A stretch of 64,000 nucleotides of DNA from Noviherbaspirillum sedimenti (GCF_003590835.1 NZ_QYUQ01000002.1:744001-808000); one strand, 5' to 3'. Shown: positions 31,375-41,522, counted from the stretch's first letter. The notes: generated by a model from the letters alone, not told the origin. Numbers and translations: made by a program.

Positions 31375-31680
31375 GTGACATCGTTATATAGCTGGTTCGT
31401 GATCGCGCTGGCGGTGCTGGCCGCCAACCTGCCGTTCTTGAATGAACGGCTGTTCGCCCTGGTGCGCATGCCGTCGCGCCCGCAGAAGCCATTCTGGCTG
31501 CGCCTGCTCGAATTGCTGGCCCTGTATTTCGCGGTGGGCGGCGTGGCCTACCTGCTGGAAGCACGCATCGGCGGCGTGTTCAGCCAGGGCTGGGAATTCT
31601 ATGCCGTGACCGCTTGCCTGTTCCTGGTGCTGGCGTTTCCCGGATTCGTCTTCCGTTACCTGCGCAAGCATCACGGCTGA
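31375..31680 (+). CDS. DUF2818 family membrane protein
   Basis: 101 residues from a GTG start, with three hydrophobic segments (WFVIALAVLAANLPFL, LLELLALYFAVGGVAYLLEA, FYAVTACLFLVLAFPGFVF) and the family-typical NLPFLNERLF. DUF2818 genes usually sit directly downstream of nuoN in Burkholderiales, which suggests an accessory role in complex I assembly or function (inference from context). No experimental function is known to me. Confidence 0.85.
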   Translation: MTSLYSWFVIALAVLAANLPFLNERLFALVRMPSRPQKPFWLRLLELLALYFAVGGVAYLLEARIGGVFSQGWEFYAVTACLFLVLAFPGFVFRYLRKHHG

Positions 31681-31709
31681 AACGGCCGGCCGGTTTTTCT
31701 GGAGTGCAC

Positions 31710-32273
31710 ATGGATCAGCATTTGAAGGAAACCAGGCTCGATGGCCAGCTGGTATATGACGGCCATTTTCTGAAAGTGCAGCGCGATACCGTGCGCCTTC
31801 CCGATGGCAAGACCGCTGCCCGGGAATACTTTCGCCATCCGGGCGCGGTGGTGATCCTGCCGCTGTTCGAGGATGGCACAATCCTTCTCGAACGGCAGTT
31901 CCGCTATCCGCTGGACCGGGTCTTCCTCGAATTCCCGGCCGGGAAAATCGATCCGGGTGAAGATCATCTTGCCTGTGCCAGGCGTGAATTGCAGGAAGAA
32001 ACCGGTTATACGGCGAGCGACTGGCAAGCTGTCTGCACCATTCATAATGCCATCGCCTATTCGGACGAATTTCTCGATATCTATCTGGCGCGCGGCCTGG
32101 TGCCGGGCGAGCGCAAGCTGGACGAGGGTGAATTCCTGGAAACCTTCCGGGCGCCGCTGGCCGAGGTGTTGACCTGGGTGAGGGAAGGCAAGATCACCGA
32201 TGTCAAAACCATGATCGGCGTGTTTTGGCTGGAAAAAATCCTCAGCGGGCAATGGCAGCCTACGCCAGCCTGA
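31710..32273 (+). CDS. NUDIX hydrolase, ADP-ribose pyrophosphatase type
   Basis: 187 residues. The NUDIX box is complete: GKIDPGEDHLACARRELQEETGY (G-x5-E-x7-RELQEE-x-G). The preceding VVILPLFEDGTILLERQFRYP and following context match ADP-ribose/nucleoside diphosphate sugar pyrophosphatases (NudF-like). The ATG at 31710 with GGAG upstream is preferred over an upstream in-frame ATG lying inside DUF2818. Convergent with the GGDEF-EAL gene, 29 bp apart. Confidence 0.9.
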   Translation: MDQHLKETRLDGQLVYDGHFLKVQRDTVRLPDGKTAAREYFRHPGAVVILPLFEDGTILLERQFRYPLDRVFLEFPAGKIDPGEDHLACARRELQEETGYTASDWQAVCTIHNAIAYSDEFLDIYLARGLVPGERKLDEGEFLETFRAPLAEVLTWVREGKITDVKTMIGVFWLEKILSGQWQPTPA

Positions 32274-32302
32274 CCTGGTCCCGCTGTCGTACTATTACCG
32301 GA

Positions 32303-35077
32303 CTATTGTTTTGCCACCGGCCGCTTTTTTACAATGGCGACCGGCGCCAGGTTTTTCCACAGGAGCTTGGTGAATTCCTCGGCCGGCAGCGGCCGGCTGA
32401 AGAAATAGCCCTGGATTTCCTCGCAGCTGCGGTCCGACAGGAATTGCAGCTGTTCGATCTTTTCCACGCCTTCGGCCACCACCGTGATTTTCAGGCTCTT
32501 GCCCATGGCGATGATGGCTTCGGTGATGGCCTCGTCGGCCGGGTCGCCCGGCACGTCCTGGATGAAGGAACGGTCGATCTTGATGATATCGATGGGGAAC
32601 TGGCGCAGATGCGACAGTGACGAGTAACCGATGCCGAAGTCGTCGATGGCGATGCGGATGCCCATGGCTTTCAGCCCTTGCAGGATCTGGATGGTGCGCT
32701 CCGGATTGTGCATCATCATGCTCTCGGTGATTTCCAGCTCCAGCAGGGTCGGGTCCATGCCCAGCTCGCGCAGGGTTTGCGCCGTGTCTTCCAGCAGGTA
32801 GTCTTCGGTGAATTGGCGTGCCGACAGGTTGACCGCCACGGTCAGCGGCGGCAGGTTTTCCCGTTGCCATGCGCATATCTGCATGCAGGCCTGGCGCAGC
32901 ACCCATTTCGACAGTGGCACGATCAGGCCGGTTTCCTCGGCCAGCGGAATGAATTGGTCGGGGCACAGCAGCCCCAGCTCCGGGTGTTGCCAGCGCACCA
33001 GCGATTCCACGCCGGTGATGCGGCCGGTGCGGGTTTCCACCTTGCCCTGGTAATACAGCACCAGTTCCTCGCGCTCGAGGGCACGGCGCAGACTGGATTC
33101 GAGCGCCAGCATCTTGGCCGCATGCTGGCTCATGTAGGCCGAATAGAACTGGAAATTATTCTTGCCGCGATCCTTGGCCCGGTACATGGCGATGTCGGCG
33201 TGCTTCATCAGCGCGAATTCGTCCTTGCCGTCATCCGGGAAAATGGAAACGCCGATGCTGGCGGTGATATGGATCAGCTGGCCGTTCAGTGGGAATTCCT
33301 CGACCAGCGCCGACAGGATCTTGTGGGCGACCAGGCTGACATGCTCGGAATCGTCGATATCTTCGAGCAGCACCACGAACTCGTCGCCGCCCAGGCGCGC
33401 CACCAGGTCGCTATGCAGGGCCTTGGCCAGGCGTCGCGACATCTCCTGCAGCAGGCGGTCGCCGGCATCGTGGCCGAGGGTGTCGTTGACGTACTTGAAG
33501 CGGTCGAGGTCGATGAACAAGACCGCCAGCGACCTGCCGTGGCGTGCGGACTGGTCGATGGCATGGCTCAGGTGGCGGTTGAACATCGCCCGGTTCGGCA
33601 GATTGGTCAGCGAATCGTGATAGGCCAGATGCTGGATGTGGTCCTGCATCTCCTTGCGTTCGGTGACGTCGCGCACCAGCGACAGCAGGTGCTGGTGGCC
33701 GTTGATGTCGATCGGACCCATGCGGATTTCGACCGGAAAGGTCGAGCCATCCTTGCGCCGGTAGCGGCTTTCGCGCGCGATCGGTGTACCCGCGGCAACC
33801 TTGCCGGTCAGCTTCTTGAGCTCCCTGGAGGTCAGGTCGAGGTCGACGTCCTGCGCCGACATGGCGAGCAACTCGGCGCGGGTATAGCCCAGCCCTTCGC
33901 AGCCCTGCTGGTTGACGTCGATGAATTTTCCCTGCATGTTGTGCACGTAGAAGCTGTCGCTGGCCTGCTCGACCAGCGCGCGGAAGTGCGCTTCGCTCTC
34001 GCGCAAGGCTTGCTCGACCTGTTTGCGCTGGAAGAACTGGCCGATGTGGCGGCCGATGAAGTGGGCGCTTTGCAGGGTTTCGCGGTCGGCTTCCTGCGGC
34101 TGCGGGCCGAAGAATTCCATGATGCCAACAATTTCGCCGGCCGCCTGCAGCGGGAATGCCAGGCAGCCATGCAAGCCGGTGGCGGCGGCTTGCGTGGCGC
34201 GCTCGAAGTGTTCGCCGCGCGAAGCATCCGGGAACCAGTCGGCGCGCGCTACGCGCAGGGTGCGGCTGGAGAGGGCGCCGCTGGCAGGCAGCGGGATATG
34301 ATCAGGCGTGTTGTGAAAGAATTGCTCGATGCTGGATCCGGGCTGCGACCAGGTAGCGGCACGCCGCAGCACGCTTGCCTTCTTGTCCGGCATCCACAAG
34401 GCGCCGCATAACCAGCCGAAGGTGGAACAGATGGTCTCGATGATCTCCGGGATGACTTCCACCGGCGAATCGCACTCGGCCAGCAGGCGCGCCACCGTGT
34501 GTTCCATTGCTTGCCGCACCTCGATGAGTTTGCGACTGTTGACGTCCATGACCGTGCCGAACAGGCGGCATACCTGGCCCTTGGCATTCTTGATGGGCTG
34601 GCCGAGCGCCCGTACCCAGCGGATGTCGCCGTCGGGCAGGTGATAGCGGAATTCGATTTCGAACTTGCGGGCGTCGTGCAGCGCCGCTTCCACCCGGTCC
34701 TTGACGTACAGGCGGTCGTCGCGGTGGACCTGGCGTGACAATTCCTTGTAGGTGGGCATCGGTGCCGAGGGTGACAGACCGAAAATGCGGTAGCATTCGC
34801 GCGACCATTTGCCCTGGCCCAGACGGCGGTCGAAAGACCAGTCGCCAAGACCGGCGATGCGTTGCGTTTCCTCGATGCGACTGCTCAAGTCCTGGATTTC
34901 GGAAGCCAGGTAATCCTTGTTGCGCTCGCTCTGCGCAGTGTCCAGCGCCAGGTCGGCGCAGTTGTTGGTGGCATGCTCAAGGAATTGCAACCATTGCACA
35001 AGCTCAGGCAGCTCGCCGGGACGTTCGGCCCCGAGCTGATGGAGTTGCTTGAGCAATAAAGAATAGTTGCGTTGCAC
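32303..35077 (-). CDS. PAS-GAF-PAS-GGDEF-EAL cyclic-di-GMP protein
   Basis: 924 residues without clear TM segments. Order: N-terminal coiled coil (1-70), PAS with PAC (about 72-190), GAF (about 195-355), PAS with PAC (about 365-490, FRALVEQASDSFYVHN ... LLSLVRDVTERKEM), GGDEF (about 495-655; ARLGGDEFVVLLEDI near residue 562), EAL (about 665-915). The EAL signature is ESL (GVESLVRWQHPE, near 690), while other catalytic residues look intact: NLSARQF, ELEITES, IDDFGIGYSSL, KIDRSFI, AEGVE, QGYFFSRPL. It may therefore both make and break c-di-GMP, with PAS/GAF sensing. Cytoplasmic, apparently monocistronic. Confidence 0.93.
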   Translation of the reverse strand: MQRNYSLLLKQLHQLGAERPGELPELVQWLQFLEHATNNCADLALDTAQSERNKDYLASEIQDLSSRIEETQRIAGLGDWSFDRRLGQGKWSRECYRIFGLSPSAPMPTYKELSRQVHRDDRLYVKDRVEAALHDARKFEIEFRYHLPDGDIRWVRALGQPIKNAKGQVCRLFGTVMDVNSRKLIEVRQAMEHTVARLLAECDSPVEVIPEIIETICSTFGWLCGALWMPDKKASVLRRAATWSQPGSSIEQFFHNTPDHIPLPASGALSSRTLRVARADWFPDASRGEHFERATQAAATGLHGCLAFPLQAAGEIVGIMEFFGPQPQEADRETLQSAHFIGRHIGQFFQRKQVEQALRESEAHFRALVEQASDSFYVHNMQGKFIDVNQQGCEGLGYTRAELLAMSAQDVDLDLTSRELKKLTGKVAAGTPIARESRYRRKDGSTFPVEIRMGPIDINGHQHLLSLVRDVTERKEMQDHIQHLAYHDSLTNLPNRAMFNRHLSHAIDQSARHGRSLAVLFIDLDRFKYVNDTLGHDAGDRLLQEMSRRLAKALHSDLVARLGGDEFVVLLEDIDDSEHVSLVAHKILSALVEEFPLNGQLIHITASIGVSIFPDDGKDEFALMKHADIAMYRAKDRGKNNFQFYSAYMSQHAAKMLALESSLRRALEREELVLYYQGKVETRTGRITGVESLVRWQHPELGLLCPDQFIPLAEETGLIVPLSKWVLRQACMQICAWQRENLPPLTVAVNLSARQFTEDYLLEDTAQTLRELGMDPTLLELEITESMMMHNPERTIQILQGLKAMGIRIAIDDFGIGYSSLSHLRQFPIDIIKIDRSFIQDVPGDPADEAITEAIIAMGKSLKITVVAEGVEKIEQLQFLSDRSCEEIQGYFFSRPLPAEEFTKLLWKNLAPVAIVKKRPVAKQ

Positions 35078-35369
35078 GGATCGGCGCCTCGAATATCCTG
35101 TCCTGGTCAGCGATTGCGCAGCTGCTTGGAGATGCTTGAATGCGAAGCGGCGCGCTAGCTTGCTTTATTAAAATTAATTTTAAGCCAGATAAATCTGCGG
35201 ACTATCTTGTTTTTACCAATATGCAATTTTTTTTGTTTAATAGCAAATTATTGTTCGTGAATTCAAGCATTTGTCACAATTTCGTCAGAGATTTTCCAGG
35301 CGGATTTCTTGTGCGAAGCAGCAAATTTCTTATTGGCAAGACCTTATCGCCTTGCCGCCATCCTTAGGT
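35078..35369. other. AT-rich intergenic region upstream of the GGDEF-EAL gene
   Basis: 292 bp with a markedly AT-rich core (about 35165-35345) lacking a plausible gene. It must contain the promoter of the minus-strand GGDEF-EAL gene. I see no strong hairpin or operator. Confidence 0.5.
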
Positions 35370-35732
35370 TCAAACCGGCATCGGCTTGTTGGCGTCGAGG
35401 TCGAGGAAACCCTTGATGAGGCGGTAGGCTTTCCAGATCGGCGCACCGAACCAGATCAGCCAGGCCAGCGGGATGCCGATCACGGTAGCGAATATCAGGC
35501 CGCCGAGGATCATCCAGAACAGGTACCACCAGAAGGAGCGGATCTGCCAGTTGTGGTGGCTTTGCACGAAGGTGCCGGCGGCGTCGCCGCGCTTGAGGTA
35601 ATTGATGATGAGCGGCACCCAGGACAGCAGGCCCAGCGACAGCACCAGGCTGGCAGCATGGAAAACGTAGAGCCACCAGGCGAGGTTCTTTTGCGATTGC
35701 GTCTGCGGGTCGAATACGAGTTCCTGGTTCAT
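35370..35732 (-). CDS. DUF4870-like small membrane protein
   Basis: 120 residues with three hydrophobic segments (AWWLYVFHAASLVLSLGLL, SFWWYLFWMILGGLIFATVIG, IPLAWLIWFGAPIWKAYRL) and the NYLKRGDAAGTFVQSHHNWQIRSFWW loop typical of the DUF4870/TMEM small membrane proteins. GGAGGCGCCC precedes the ATG. It follows serB by 23 bp on the same strand and may share its transcript. Function unknown. Confidence 0.8.
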   Translation of the reverse strand: MNQELVFDPQTQSQKNLAWWLYVFHAASLVLSLGLLSWVPLIINYLKRGDAAGTFVQSHHNWQIRSFWWYLFWMILGGLIFATVIGIPLAWLIWFGAPIWKAYRLIKGFLDLDANKPMPV

Positions 35733-35755
35733 GGGCGCCTCCTTTATAATTACGA

Positions 35756-36610
35756 TTAATCGAACAGGTTCAGGATGCCATCCAGGCCGACGAAATTCAA
35801 GGCGACGTCGGCTTGCGCGCGCACCACCGGCTTGGCGCGGAATGCCACCGACAGGCCGGCGACACCCATCATGGCCAGGTCGTTGGCGCCGTCACCCATG
35901 ACGATCGTCTGCGCCGGCGAGGCGCCGATCTCGCGGCACACGCGCAGCACGGTATTCTTCTTTTCCTCGGCATCGACGATGGCGCCGGACACACGGCCGG
36001 TCAGCTTGCCGTCGTTGATCTCCAGACGGTTGGCATGCGTGTAATCCAGGCCGAGTCGTAGCTTGATACGGTCAGTGAAAAAGGTAAAGCCGCCGGACAC
36101 CAGCAGGGTTTTCAGGCCGGCCGCCTGCGCCGCCGCCAGCATGGCTTCGGCGCCCGGGGAGAGCTTCAGGCGCTCGTCGTACACGCGCTGCAGGGCGGTG
36201 GCATCAAGGCCATTGAGCAAGGCCACGCGGCGGGCCAGGCTTTCGCGGAATTCGATTTCGCCGCGCATGGCGGCTTCGGTAATTTCCGCCACCTGGGGCT
36301 TCAAGCCCTGCATGTCGGCGATCTCATCGATGCATTCGATGGTGATCAGGGTCGAGTCCATGTCCATGGCCAGCAGCTTGAAGTCGGACAGGCGCTGGTT
36401 GGGCATGACGAAGGCGTAATCGATGCGTTCGGCCTGGCAGGCGGCATCCAGTGCCGCTACCGTTGCTTCGCTGCGCAACGCCTCGTCGCAACGCCAGGCG
36501 CAAGGTTCCGCTGCGATGCCGATGGCGGTGATGCTGCGCGCCTGGGCCAGGGCGGCGAGCCGTTCGATGGTGGCGCGCCCGCTGGCGGCGCCTTGCAGAA
36601 TCAGATTCAT
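35756..36610 (-). CDS. serB: Phosphoserine phosphatase
   Basis: 284 residues. HAD-superfamily enzyme for the last step of serine synthesis. The nucleophile motif LLAMDMDSTLITIECIDEIA (DxDxT, near residue 80-84), the Ser motif KTLLVSGGFTFF, and the metal motif VMGDGANDLAMM are all present, with an N-terminal regulatory extension of about 70 residues. Head-to-tail with mfd (34 bp apart). Confidence 0.95.
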   Translation of the reverse strand: MNLILQGAASGRATIERLAALAQARSITAIGIAAEPCAWRCDEALRSEATVAALDAACQAERIDYAFVMPNQRLSDFKLLAMDMDSTLITIECIDEIADMQGLKPQVAEITEAAMRGEIEFRESLARRVALLNGLDATALQRVYDERLKLSPGAEAMLAAAQAAGLKTLLVSGGFTFFTDRIKLRLGLDYTHANRLEINDGKLTGRVSGAIVDAEEKKNTVLRVCREIGASPAQTIVMGDGANDLAMMGVAGLSVAFRAKPVVRAQADVALNFVGLDGILNLFD

Positions 36611-36644
36611 GGTCGTGCGGTGATTAAGATTTGAAATGATTGCT

Positions 36645-39600
36645 TCATGCCAGCAGCGCGCGGATCGTGGCTTTCACCTGATTCACCCGTGCCGCGAGGT
36701 CCGGCATGCTGGCGGTGATGCGTAGTTTATCCTGCCCGTGCAGCTTGATGTGGCGGTTTTTCTGAATCAGATCGATGATCTTCATGGCGTCGATCGGCGG
36801 ATTGGGCTCGAACTGCAAGACGGCCGATTCGCCGTGGGCGTCGATCTTGACGATGCCCAGCGGCTTGGCCGTCACACGCAGGCGGTGCGTTTCGATCAGC
36901 GCCTTGACCGGGTCGGGCATCTTGCCGAAACGATCGATCAGCTCTTCCTGCAAGTCGTCGATGGCATCGGCCCTGGTGCAGTTGGCCAGGCGCTTGTAGA
37001 TCGACAGGCGCTCGTGGACATCGCCGCAGTAGTCAGCCGGCATCAGCGCCGGCACGTGCAGGTTGATTTCGGTGGTGCTGGCCAGCGGCGCCGCCAGGTC
37101 CGGTTCCTTGCCGTTCTTGAGCGATCTGACTGCCTCGTTCAACATGTCGGAATACAGCTGGAAGCCGATTTCGATCATTTCGCCGGACTGGCTTTCGCCC
37201 AGTACCTCGCCGGCGCCGCGGATTTCCAGGTCGTGCATGGCCAGGTAAAAGCCGCTGCCCAGTTCCTCCATTTGCTGGATGGCGTCGAGCCGACGCTGCG
37301 CCAGCTTGCTCAGTCCCTGCACGTCGTTGACCAGCAGGTAGGCATACGCCTGGTGGTGCGAGCGGCCGACACGGCCGCGCAACTGGTGCAGCTGCGCCAG
37401 GCCGAACTTGTCGGCGCGGTGCATGATGATGGTGTTGGCGGTCGGCACGTCGATGCCGGTTTCGATGATGGTGGTGCACAGCAGGATGTTGAAGCGCTGG
37501 GCGACGAAATCACGCATCACTTTTTCCAGGTCGCGCTCGTGCATCTGGCCGTGCGCCACGCCGATGCGCGCTTCCGGCAGCAAGGCTTCCAGCATGGCCT
37601 TGCGGTTTTCGATGGTCTCGACTTCATTGTGCAGGAAGTACACCTGGCCGCCGCGCTTCAATTCGCGCAGGCAGGCTTCGCGGATCACCGACTCGCCTTC
37701 GGAGCGCACGAAGGTCTTGATCGCCAGGCGCTTTTGCGGCGCCGTGGCGATGATGGAAAATTCACGCAAGCCTTCCAGCGCCATGCCCAGCGTGCGCGGG
37801 ATCGGTGTGGCGGTGAGCGTCAGCACATCGACTTCGGCGCGCAGCGCCTTCAGCGCTTCTTTCTGGCGCACGCCGAAGCGATGTTCCTCGTCGATGATGA
37901 CCAGGCCCAGGCGCGAGAACTTCATTTCCGGCGACAAGAGCTTGTGGGTACCGATGACGATGTCGATGGTGCCTTCGGCCATGCCCTTGACGGCCTGGGT
38001 GATTTCCTTGCCGCTCCTGAAACGCGACAGCTCGGCGATCTTCACCGGCCAGTCGGCGAAGCGGTCGGCGAAGTTTTGCGCATGCTGCTCGGCCAGCAGG
38101 GTGGTCGGCGCCAGCAGCGCCACCTGCTTGCCGCCCATGACGGCGACGAATGCCGCGCGCAAGGCCACCTCGGTCTTGCCGAAGCCGACGTCGCCGCAGA
38201 TCAGACGGTCCATCGGTTTGCCGGAGGTCATGTCGGTAATCACGGCATTGATGGCGGCGGCCTGGTCCGGGGTTTCCTCGAAACCGAAGCTCTCGGCAAA
38301 GGCTTCGTAATCATGCGCCGAATATTCGAATGCGTGGCCCTGGCGCAGCGCACGGCGGGCATACAGGTTCAGGAGTTCGGCGGCAGTGTCGCGGATTTGC
38401 TGGGCGGCCTTGCGGCGCGCCTTTTCCCACTGGCCGGAACCGAGCGCGTGCAGCGGTGCATCTTCCGGCGCTGCGCCTGAATAGCGCGAAATCACATGCA
38501 GTTGCGACACCGGCACATACAGCTTGGCTTCCTTGGCATACTCCAGGTGCAGGAATTCGGTATCGCCTTCGCCCATGTCCATGCTGATCAGGCCCATGTA
38601 GCGGCCGATGCCGTGGTTGACGTGCACCACCGGGTCGCCGATCTTCAGCTCCGACAGGTCGCGCACCATGGCCTCGACCTGGCTGGTGGCTTCCTGCTTC
38701 TTGCGGCCGGCGCGGCGGCCAGAGCCGGCATACAGCTCGGTCTCGGTGATGAAGGTGAGATGGGCGTGGTCCGCCAGCAGCTGGAAGCCGGCCTGCAGGG
38801 GCGCCACGCCCAGCATCAGCTTGTCCGCTGCGGTGGCGAAATCGGCGTAGCCGTCGCACGGCGCAAGCGTCAGGCCGTACTCGCCGAAATACTGCAGCAG
38901 GGTCTCGCGCCGGCCGCCCGATTCGGCGCACACCATGACGCGCATGGGGTGGTCAACCCCGGTCTGCAGCAGGAATGCGCGCAGGCTGGCGATCGGGTCG
39001 TCCAGGCGCCGGTTGACGGCGATATCCGGCAGCGGCGCCGACAGTTCCGAGGCGGCGGCATCGGACTGGATCACCCAGCGGCCATGCGGCTTGGCCAGGG
39101 TGAAGAAATCCTCGTCGGTCAGGAACAGCTGTTGCGGTTCCAGCAGCGGGCGCTCGCGGTCGGACTTGAGAAACTGGTAGCGCGACTGGGTATCGTTCCA
39201 GAAGCGCTTGATCGCCCCATCGATGTCGCCCACCAGCGCGAAGGTGGCGTCATCGGGCAGGTATTCGAACAGGGTCGCGGTGCGCTCGAAGAACAGCGGC
39301 AGGTAATATTCAATACCGGCCGAGGCAATACCGTTGCCGATATCCTTGTAGATTATCGCGCGCGACGGGTCGCCCTCGAACACTTCACGCCAGCGCCCGC
39401 GGAAGGCGGTGCGCGCGGCTTCGTCCATCGGGAATTCGCGCCCCGGCAGCAGGCGCACCTCGCGCACCGGATACAGCGAGCGCTGGGTATCGGCATCGAA
39501 AGTGCGAATCGTCTCGATGGTGTCGCCGAACAGGTCGAGCCGGTAGGGCAGGGCCGAACCCATCGGAAACAGGTCAATCAGGCCGCCGCGCACCGAGTAT

Positions 39601-40115
39601 TCACCCGGCGACATCACCTGCGCCACATGGGTATAACCGGCCAGGGTCAGTTGCGACTTGAGTTGCGCCTCGTCGAGCTTTTCGCCCTGCTTGAAAAAGA
39701 AGGTATAAGCCGCCAGGAAGGAGGGCGGGGCCATGCGCACCAGCGCGGTGGTGGCCGGCACGATCAGCACGTCGCACTGGCCGCTACGGATCTCGTGCAG
39801 GGTCGCCAGGCGCTCCGAGACCAGGTCCTGGTGCGGCGAAAAAGCGTCGTAGGGCAGGGTTTCCCAGTCCGGCAGCAGGTGGCAGCGCAGCGGCGCGGCG
39901 TCAGCGGTGCCGTTGGTGGCGCCGAACCAGCGGATTTCCGCCAGCAGGCGCTGGGCGTCGGTGGCGTTGGCCACCACCACCGCCAGCATGCGTTTTTGCG
40001 CCGTCAGCGTAGCGGCTGCCTGCGCCAGAGCCCAGGCGTCGGCCGCGCCATGCACGGCCGGCAGGACGAAGCGGTGGCCCGGCTTGGGAAGGGATTTTTT
40101 CAGGTCGAACGGCAT
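36645..40115 (-). CDS. mfd: Transcription-repair coupling factor
   Basis: 1156 residues from the ATG at 40115 (MPFDLKKSLPKPGHRFVLP). It displaces stalled RNA polymerase and recruits UvrA. UvrB-homology domains at the N-terminus, CarD-like RNAP-interaction domain (about 480-560, DPVVHVNHGIGRYMGL), superfamily-2 translocase with GDVGFGKTE (Walker A), DEEHRFGVRQKE (motif II) and TATPIPRTL (motif III), then TRCF C-terminal domain. A longer in-frame start would overlap the divergent ispD promoter and is rejected. Confidence 0.96.
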   Translation of the reverse strand: MPFDLKKSLPKPGHRFVLPAVHGAADAWALAQAAATLTAQKRMLAVVVANATDAQRLLAEIRWFGATNGTADAAPLRCHLLPDWETLPYDAFSPHQDLVSERLATLHEIRSGQCDVLIVPATTALVRMAPPSFLAAYTFFFKQGEKLDEAQLKSQLTLAGYTHVAQVMSPGEYSVRGGLIDLFPMGSALPYRLDLFGDTIETIRTFDADTQRSLYPVREVRLLPGREFPMDEAARTAFRGRWREVFEGDPSRAIIYKDIGNGIASAGIEYYLPLFFERTATLFEYLPDDATFALVGDIDGAIKRFWNDTQSRYQFLKSDRERPLLEPQQLFLTDEDFFTLAKPHGRWVIQSDAAASELSAPLPDIAVNRRLDDPIASLRAFLLQTGVDHPMRVMVCAESGGRRETLLQYFGEYGLTLAPCDGYADFATAADKLMLGVAPLQAGFQLLADHAHLTFITETELYAGSGRRAGRKKQEATSQVEAMVRDLSELKIGDPVVHVNHGIGRYMGLISMDMGEGDTEFLHLEYAKEAKLYVPVSQLHVISRYSGAAPEDAPLHALGSGQWEKARRKAAQQIRDTAAELLNLYARRALRQGHAFEYSAHDYEAFAESFGFEETPDQAAAINAVITDMTSGKPMDRLICGDVGFGKTEVALRAAFVAVMGGKQVALLAPTTLLAEQHAQNFADRFADWPVKIAELSRFRSGKEITQAVKGMAEGTIDIVIGTHKLLSPEMKFSRLGLVIIDEEHRFGVRQKEALKALRAEVDVLTLTATPIPRTLGMALEGLREFSIIATAPQKRLAIKTFVRSEGESVIREACLRELKRGGQVYFLHNEVETIENRKAMLEALLPEARIGVAHGQMHERDLEKVMRDFVAQRFNILLCTTIIETGIDVPTANTIIMHRADKFGLAQLHQLRGRVGRSHHQAYAYLLVNDVQGLSKLAQRRLDAIQQMEELGSGFYLAMHDLEIRGAGEVLGESQSGEMIEIGFQLYSDMLNEAVRSLKNGKEPDLAAPLASTTEINLHVPALMPADYCGDVHERLSIYKRLANCTRADAIDDLQEELIDRFGKMPDPVKALIETHRLRVTAKPLGIVKIDAHGESAVLQFEPNPPIDAMKIIDLIQKNRHIKLHGQDKLRITASMPDLAARVNQVKATIRALLA

Positions 40116-40256
40116 GCAGATGGCAGTTGGATGGCGGCGTACAAAAGCAAAAAGGCCAAAGCGCAATGCGTGCGGTTTGGCAAGGTCGGATGAATGTGAA
40201 ATTATAAACGATGGCCTGTGATCCCGTTTTGGTATCATCTTCCGGTTTTCCTTCCG

Positions 40257-40286
40257 ATTCGTCCCAATTTGTCCCAATTCGTCCTG
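40257..40286. repeat. Three 10-bp tandem repeats in the mfd-ispD intergenic region
   Basis: ATTCGTCCCA, ATTTGTCCCA and ATTCGTCCTG run head to tail 10 bp before the ispD start, between the divergent mfd and ispD genes. The 10-bp period puts the copies on the same DNA face, as for a cooperative protein-binding site, but no regulator is suggested. Confidence 0.8.
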
Positions 40287-40296
40287 ATAAGCACCA

Positions 40297-40995
40297 ATGG
40301 CATCAACCCGTTATTTCGCCCTGATCCCCGCCGCCGGCATCGGCGCCCGAGTTGGCGCCGGCTGCCCCAAGCAATATCTGCCGCTGGCAGGCAAGGCGAT
40401 GCTCCTGCATGTGCTGGAGACCTTCGCCGCCGCACCTGCGATTGCCCATTGTTTCCTGGTCGTCAGCGCCGGCGACGCCTATATCGACGAGGTGCTGGCG
40501 TCGGCGCCGCAGTTGCGCACGCGCGTAACGGTGTTGCTCAACGGCGGCGCTACCCGCCATGCCTCGGTGTCAAACGGCTTGCAGGCGATGCGAGCGCAAG
40601 TTGAAGATGCAGACTGGGTGCTGGTGCACGATGCTGCACGCCCCGGACTGACTGTGGCGCTGATCGACAAGCTGATTGCCGAACTGCGCGATGACCCTGT
40701 TGGCGGTCTGCTGGCGCTGCCAGTGGTCGATACGCTGAAACGCGGCAATGCCAATGGCCGCGTGGCCGCCACCGTTCCGCGCGCCGGCCTGTGGGGGGCG
40801 CAAACGCCGCAAATGTTCCGCTATGCCCTGCTGCGCCGGGCACTGGAAGAAGTCGCGGAAGTTACCGATGAGGCCAGTGCCATCGAGGCGCTGGGCCTGG
40901 CGCCACGGCTGGTCGAAGGCAGCGTGCGCAACTTCAAGGTCACCCTGCCGCAGGATATCCCGCTGGCGGAATTGTTATTGAAAGGACTGTCATGA
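40297..40995 (+). CDS. ispD: 2-C-methyl-D-erythritol 4-phosphate cytidylyltransferase
   Basis: 232 residues. CTP-dependent step of the non-mevalonate isoprenoid pathway. Nucleotide-binding [23 protein letters not shown] at the N-terminus, VHDAARPGL in the middle and [11 protein letters not shown] near residue 165 are diagnostic. The stop overlaps the ispF ATG by 4 bp, so the two consecutive pathway enzymes are translationally coupled. Confidence 0.96.
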   Translation: MASTRYFALIPAAGIGARVGAGCPKQYLPLAGKAMLLHVLETFAAAPAIAHCFLVVSAGDAYIDEVLASAPQLRTRVTVLLNGGATRHASVSNGLQAMRAQVEDADWVLVHDAARPGLTVALIDKLIAELRDDPVGGLLALPVVDTLKRGNANGRVAATVPRAGLWGAQTPQMFRYALLRRALEEVAEVTDEASAIEALGLAPRLVEGSVRNFKVTLPQDIPLAELLLKGLS

Positions 40996-41522
40996 ATTCA
41001 CCGCAGAACCTGCCGCCCGTCCCCCACACTCCGCCCGTTTTGCCATTCCGCATCGGCCAGGGCTACGATTGCCACGCCCTGGTCGAAGGCCGCAAGCTGA
41101 TCATCGGCGGCGTCACGATTCCGCACAGGACCGGTTTGCTCGGGCATTCCGACGCCGACGTCCTGCTGCATGCCATCACCGACGCCATCCTCGGTGCGGC
41201 CGGCCTGGGCGATATCGGCCGGCATTTCCCGGATACCGATCCGAAATTTTCCGGCGCCGATTCGCGCGTGCTGCTACGCGAGGCTTGCCAGCGCGTGCGG
41301 TCGAGCGGCTACGTCATCGGCAACATCGACGCAACGATCATTGCCCAGGCGCCGAAAATGGCGCCGCACATCCCGCAAATGGTGTTGCATGTGGCCGAGG
41401 ACCTGGGCGTGCTGCCGGCACAGGTGAACCTCAAGGCCAAGACCAATGAAAAGTTGGGCTATCTGGGCCGAGAAGAGGGGATTGCGGCGGAAGCGGTGGC
41501 ATTGATTTACAGGGCGGCTTGA
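40992..41522 (+). CDS. ispF: 2-C-methyl-D-erythritol 2,4-cyclodiphosphate synthase
   Basis: 176 residues, slightly longer than usual because of a Pro-rich N-terminal extension of about 17 residues. Metal and substrate motifs GYDCHAL (D-x-H), [24 protein letters not shown] and [17 protein letters not shown] are all present. Couples directly to ispD. Confidence 0.96.
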   Translation: MNSPQNLPPVPHTPPVLPFRIGQGYDCHALVEGRKLIIGGVTIPHRTGLLGHSDADVLLHAITDAILGAAGLGDIGRHFPDTDPKFSGADSRVLLREACQRVRSSGYVIGNIDATIIAQAPKMAPHIPQMVLHVAEDLGVLPAQVNLKAKTNEKLGYLGREEGIAAEAVALIYRAA

